Positions 5,694 to 6,456 of a stretch of DNA of 6,456 bases are shown here, piece after piece. Within the stretch, counting starts at the first letter, position 1. Every line of letters starts with the position of its first letter. The notes under the pieces were generated by a model. It was not told the DNA's origin. It saw only the letters and a list, made by a program, of their open reading frames with translations, and did no database searches. The stretch is from an uncultured Verrucomicrobiales bacterium (lineage in GTDB: Bacteria; Verrucomicrobiota; Verrucomicrobiae; Limisphaerales; CANJSG01), in NCBI GenBank assembly GCA_946480965.1, contig CAMLMI010000280.1, forward strand, positions 1-6,456, read 5' to 3'. A program made the position numbers and the translations under genes.

Positions 5694-5969
5694 ATGCCCG
5701 CAAAAGTCCGTATCCCCACTCCGCTCCGCAAGCTCACCAACGAGCAGGAGCTCGTCGAAGTCGCCGCCGGCACCATCGCCACGGCGGTGGCCGAGCTCCA
5801 GGCCAAGTTCCCCGGCATCAAGGAACGCCTGCTCGACGAGAAGGGCGAGGTCCGCCGCTTCGTGAACGTGTATGTGAACGAGGAGGACATCCGCTTCCTC
5901 GAAAACCAGGCGACGCCCGTCAAGGACGGCGACGAGATCAGCATCATCCCCGCGATCGCCGGGGGTTAA
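5694..5969 (+). CDS. ThiS/MoaD/CysO-family sulfur carrier protein, copy 2 (MetO-like)
   Basis: This is a second 91-residue beta-grasp protein ending in GDEISIIPAIAGG, aligned without a gap to copy 1 with 48 identical positions. The most conserved part is the C-terminal half (VNEEDxRFLxN, TPxKxGDExSIIPAxAGG), that is, the surface and tail that meet the activating E1-like enzyme and the acceptor enzyme. The N-terminal half differs most (LTNEQELVEVAAG against FCEGAEVIRVQPG), and copy 2 has no Cys at all. Conservation of both tails indicates that both copies can be thiocarboxylated. Copy 2 is followed only 12 bases later by the NIL-domain gene, so these two are surely co-transcribed. It probably arose by tandem duplication within the operon. 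Which copy feeds the PLP enzyme, and whether the other serves another acceptor, cannot be told. AATTTT precedes the ATG and there is no clear ribosome binding site. Confidence 0.93.
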   Translation: MPAKVRIPTPLRKLTNEQELVEVAAGTIATAVAELQAKFPGIKERLLDEKGEVRRFVNVYVNEEDIRFLENQATPVKDGDEISIIPAIAGG

Positions 5970-5981
5970 ACCCGAGACGCC

Positions 5982-6296
5982 ATGCCCGCCAAAAAGACCG
6001 CCGCAAAGAAGGCCGCCCGCAAGTCGCCGGCGGTCCGCACCACGCTGGACGCGAACGAGACCCGTCGTTTCTGGCTGAGCTATCCCGTGAAGCTGGTCAA
6101 ACGGCCGGTCATCTGGGAAATGGCCCACAAGTTCCCGGTCGTCTTCAACGTGCGGCAGGCCAGCGTGAGCGAGGAGATCGGCATCCTCTGCCTCGAACTC
6201 GAAGGCAAACGCTCAGACATCAAAGCCGTCATCGCCTGGCTGGAAAAGGTCGGCGTGAAGGTCGAACCCGTCGAAATCAACGTCATTGAAAGCTGA
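5982..6296 (+). CDS. NIL-domain protein with basic Lys/Ala-rich N-terminal tail
   Basis: This is a small protein of 104 residues. Residues 1-19 are a basic tail ([19 protein letters not shown]), probably disordered. Residues about 28-102 match the NIL domain, an ACT-like fold: RRFWLSYP...[28 protein letters not shown]...LELEG, then [20 protein letters not shown]. The NIL domain is known at the C-terminus of the methionine importer ATPase MetN, where it binds methionine and shuts transport, and in a NIL-ferredoxin needed for homocysteine synthesis in methanogens. Here it stands alone, with no Cys and hence no Fe-S cluster. It lies 12 bases after carrier copy 2 and one base before the FKBP gene, inside the SAM-controlled operon. 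The likely role is in homocysteine or methionine synthesis, either as a methionine-sensing regulator or as a partner of the PLP enzyme or carriers; this is inference. Basic tails of this kind often bind nucleic acid or polyanions, but it may simply aid solubility. Confidence 0.87.
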   Translation: MPAKKTAAKKAARKSPAVRTTLDANETRRFWLSYPVKLVKRPVIWEMAHKFPVVFNVRQASVSEEIGILCLELEGKRSDIKAVIAWLEKVGVKVEPVEINVIES

Positions 6297-6297
6297 T

Positions 6298-6456
6298 ATG
6301 GCCCAACTCCAGATCGAGAAACTTGTCACCGGCACCGGCGCTTCACCCCGCAAGGGCCAGGTCGTGTCCGTCCACTACACCGGCACCCTCACCAACGGCA
6401 CCAAGTTCGACAGCTCGGTGGACCGCGACGAGCCGTTCGACTTCGTGCTCGGGGTC
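6298..6456 (+). CDS. FKBP-type peptidyl-prolyl cis-trans isomerase (C-terminus beyond the right edge)
   Basis: The ATG at 6298 lies one base after the stop of the NIL-domain gene, and the frame is open to the window end (53 codons). The sequence is a standard FKBP start: [18 protein letters not shown], with the conserved Tyr27 and Asp38 of the active site, followed by FDFVLG. There is no signal peptide, so it should act in the cytoplasm, speeding prolyl isomerisation during protein folding. Single-domain FKBPs are about 110 residues, so roughly half is present. The tight spacing makes it part of the SAM-controlled operon. Whether that reflects a role in folding or assembling the sulfur-transfer proteins, or only chance linkage, is unknown. 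Confidence 0.93.
   Translation, partial: MAQLQIEKLVTGTGASPRKGQVVSVHYTGTLTNGTKFDSSVDRDEPFDFVLGV

Noticed and set aside
5280..5969. The carriers as MoaD or ThiS for molybdopterin or thiamine synthesis
   Set aside because: No moaE, moe or thi gene is nearby. The operon is controlled by a SAM-I riboswitch and begins with an O-phosphohomoserine-type PLP enzyme, which fits sulfur transfer for homocysteine better.
5253..6128. A minus-strand frame with Ser-rich and Asp/Glu-rich runs
   Set aside because: It is antisense to the two carriers and the NIL gene. The Ser and Asp/Glu runs are just the triplet palindrome at 5561-5628 translated.

Overview
The window looks like chromosomal DNA from a GC-rich, Gram-negative-type bacterium, most likely a verrucomicrobiote or a related PVC-group member. 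Supporting signs are high-GC codon use, weak Shine-Dalgarno signals, a giant two-propeller/Y_Y_Y sensor kinase, a SAM-I riboswitch, a Lys/Ala-rich basic protein tail and palindromic repeats between genes. The assignment rests on style, not on a marker gene, so it is moderate at best.

Left part (1-3470, minus strand): a two-component pair. A membrane sensor histidine kinase (about 14 Reg_prop blades, Y_Y_Y domain, one membrane segment, HisKA_3 and HATPase) lies upstream of a NarL/FixJ-type response regulator. The regulator's receiver is visible and its C-terminus runs off the left edge. The two genes are 28 bases apart and should be co-transcribed.

Middle (3471-3920): a divergent control region. 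It holds a 23-bp exact inverted repeat made of two small hairpins (3539-3646), an AT-rich candidate promoter, and a well-formed SAM-I (S-box) riboswitch (3723-3842). The riboswitch is followed by mutually exclusive antiterminator and intrinsic terminator hairpins ending in eight T's, a textbook SAM-OFF attenuator.

Right part (3921-6456, plus strand): the operon under that riboswitch. In order it encodes a threonine-synthase-family PLP enzyme, two 91-residue ThiS/MoaD/CysO-type sulfur carriers ending in Gly-Gly (48 of 91 positions identical), a small NIL-domain protein with a basic tail, and the start of a cytoplasmic FKBP-type prolyl isomerase. The first enzyme would normally be annotated thrC. 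Control by SAM and two adjacent sulfur carriers instead suggest a homocysteine synthase that uses O-phosphohomoserine plus a protein thiocarboxylate, as described for MetM/MetO in Streptomyces and parallel to CysM/CysO for cysteine. The NIL protein (a domain known from MetN and from a methanogen homocysteine pathway) fits the same theme. The doubled carrier and the NIL protein go beyond the simple MetM/MetO pair.

Long palindromes built from degenerate short-period units (hexamers in one, triplets in the other) sit on either side of the first carrier gene. They lack the T-tract of a terminator and look like intergenic repeat elements.
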